Shown: positions 63,660 through 64,000 of the stretch, piece by piece
Numbering within the stretch: position 1 is the first letter of the stretch
Layout of the letters: every line of letters starts with the position of its first letter
Position numbers and translations under genes: made by a program
Notes under the pieces: model-generated
What the model was told of the DNA's origin: nothing
What the model saw: only the letters and a program-made list of their open reading frames with translations
Database searches by the model: none
NCBI GenBank assembly: GCA_964057225.1
Contig: OZ059898.1
Span: 13,603,767 to 13,667,766 of the forward strand
Source: Auanema rhodensis
Lineage: Eukaryota > Nematoda > Chromadorea > Rhabditida > Rhabditidae
Reading direction: 5' to 3'
Length of the DNA stretch: 64,000 bases

Positions 63660-64000
63660 TTATCCTGTATCTGTTAAATATTTTAAAAAGTTATGTGCAT
63701 TTTGATAATCAACTAAATCTTCTTTCTGATTTACTTGTGCAAGTTCACTTAAAATTTCCAAGAAATTATCTGAACGTATTGAAGTATTTTGAGGCTGAAA
63801 TAGATAAGTTTTAAATTTTTTTTGTTATAATATGGAAACCTCTCGAATTTGTTTTCGTTTAAATGACCACATCTTATAATCAGGTATGAATGATATTGGA
63901 GATGATGTTGTTACTGTTAACTTCAATGGATATATAGGTCTTAATGTAACTTCTGATGATGAAAGATTGATGAAATTATCTTCTGTTGTACGAGGCATTT
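63660..64000 (-). CDS. Unrecognised protein, cut by the window edge
   Basis: Two exons are visible on the minus strand: 63840-64000 (running off the right edge) and 63660-63794 with the stop at 63660-63662. They join in frame through a GTTTCC donor and a TTTCAG acceptor. The product is Ser/Thr-rich, then basic (KMWSFKRKQIRE), then hydrophilic to the end. An ATG at 63998 could be the start, but coding may continue beyond the window. No family is recognised. Its 3' end is 102 bp from that of the fucosyltransferase. Confidence 0.6.

Noticed and set aside
1-64000. tRNA, rRNA, CRISPR or intact transposon
   Set aside because: I scanned for tRNA T-loop-like motifs, long terminal or inverted repeats and transposase/reverse-transcriptase motifs and saw none; CRISPR is not expected in a nematode nuclear genome.

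Overview
The window looks like a piece of a rhabditid-type nematode nuclear genome. The base composition is AT-rich. Genes are split by many very short introns, commonly 44-50 nt, with TTTCAG- or TTTAG-like acceptors. The gene set fits nematodes: three tandem serpentine receptors with class-e (Sre) hallmarks, a Cys-loop chloride-channel-type receptor, a peptide-receptor-like GPCR, two OTX-like homeobox genes and a GT10 fucosyltransferase. I cannot name the species. All gene models below were built by hand by joining exons in frame. They are not transcript-supported.

Layout. 504-2065 (+): a complete 10-exon ERA-like mitochondrial GTPase (eral-1/ERAL1 type). 2066-10206: a long pyrimidine-rich stretch with no convincing gene. 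10207-13481 (+): an anion-type ligand-gated ion channel with an unresolved 5' end. 14811-17819 (-): a 14-exon class A GPCR with a long cytoplasmic tail, tail-to-tail with the channel. 17820-26525: a long purine-rich, repeat-laden intergenic region. 26526-33572 (-): three tandem Sre-like chemoreceptor genes with the same 8-exon structure. 33573-38239: intergenic, holding a coding relic with in-frame stops. 38240-39508 (-) and 46394-48335 (-): two K50 homeodomain genes separated by about 6.9 kb that contains OTX-type sites and unexplained coding-like islands. 48336-58727: mostly non-coding and purine-rich, with a GC/CCAAT-box island, a tandem array of palindromic E-boxes and pieces of a possible unrecognised gene. 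58728-60225 (-): two small unrecognised genes. 61950-63557 (+): an alpha-1,3-fucosyltransferase, converging on a gene cut by the right edge (63660-64000, -).

Taken together, the contents suggest sensory-neuron biology (chemoreceptors, OTX-type terminal selectors, a peptide GPCR, a fast chloride channel) beside two housekeeping or glycosylation genes. That theme is inference from gene families, not something the sequence proves. Dozens of (GA)n/(CT)n tracts litter introns and intergenic DNA. I found no tRNA, rRNA or intact transposon.
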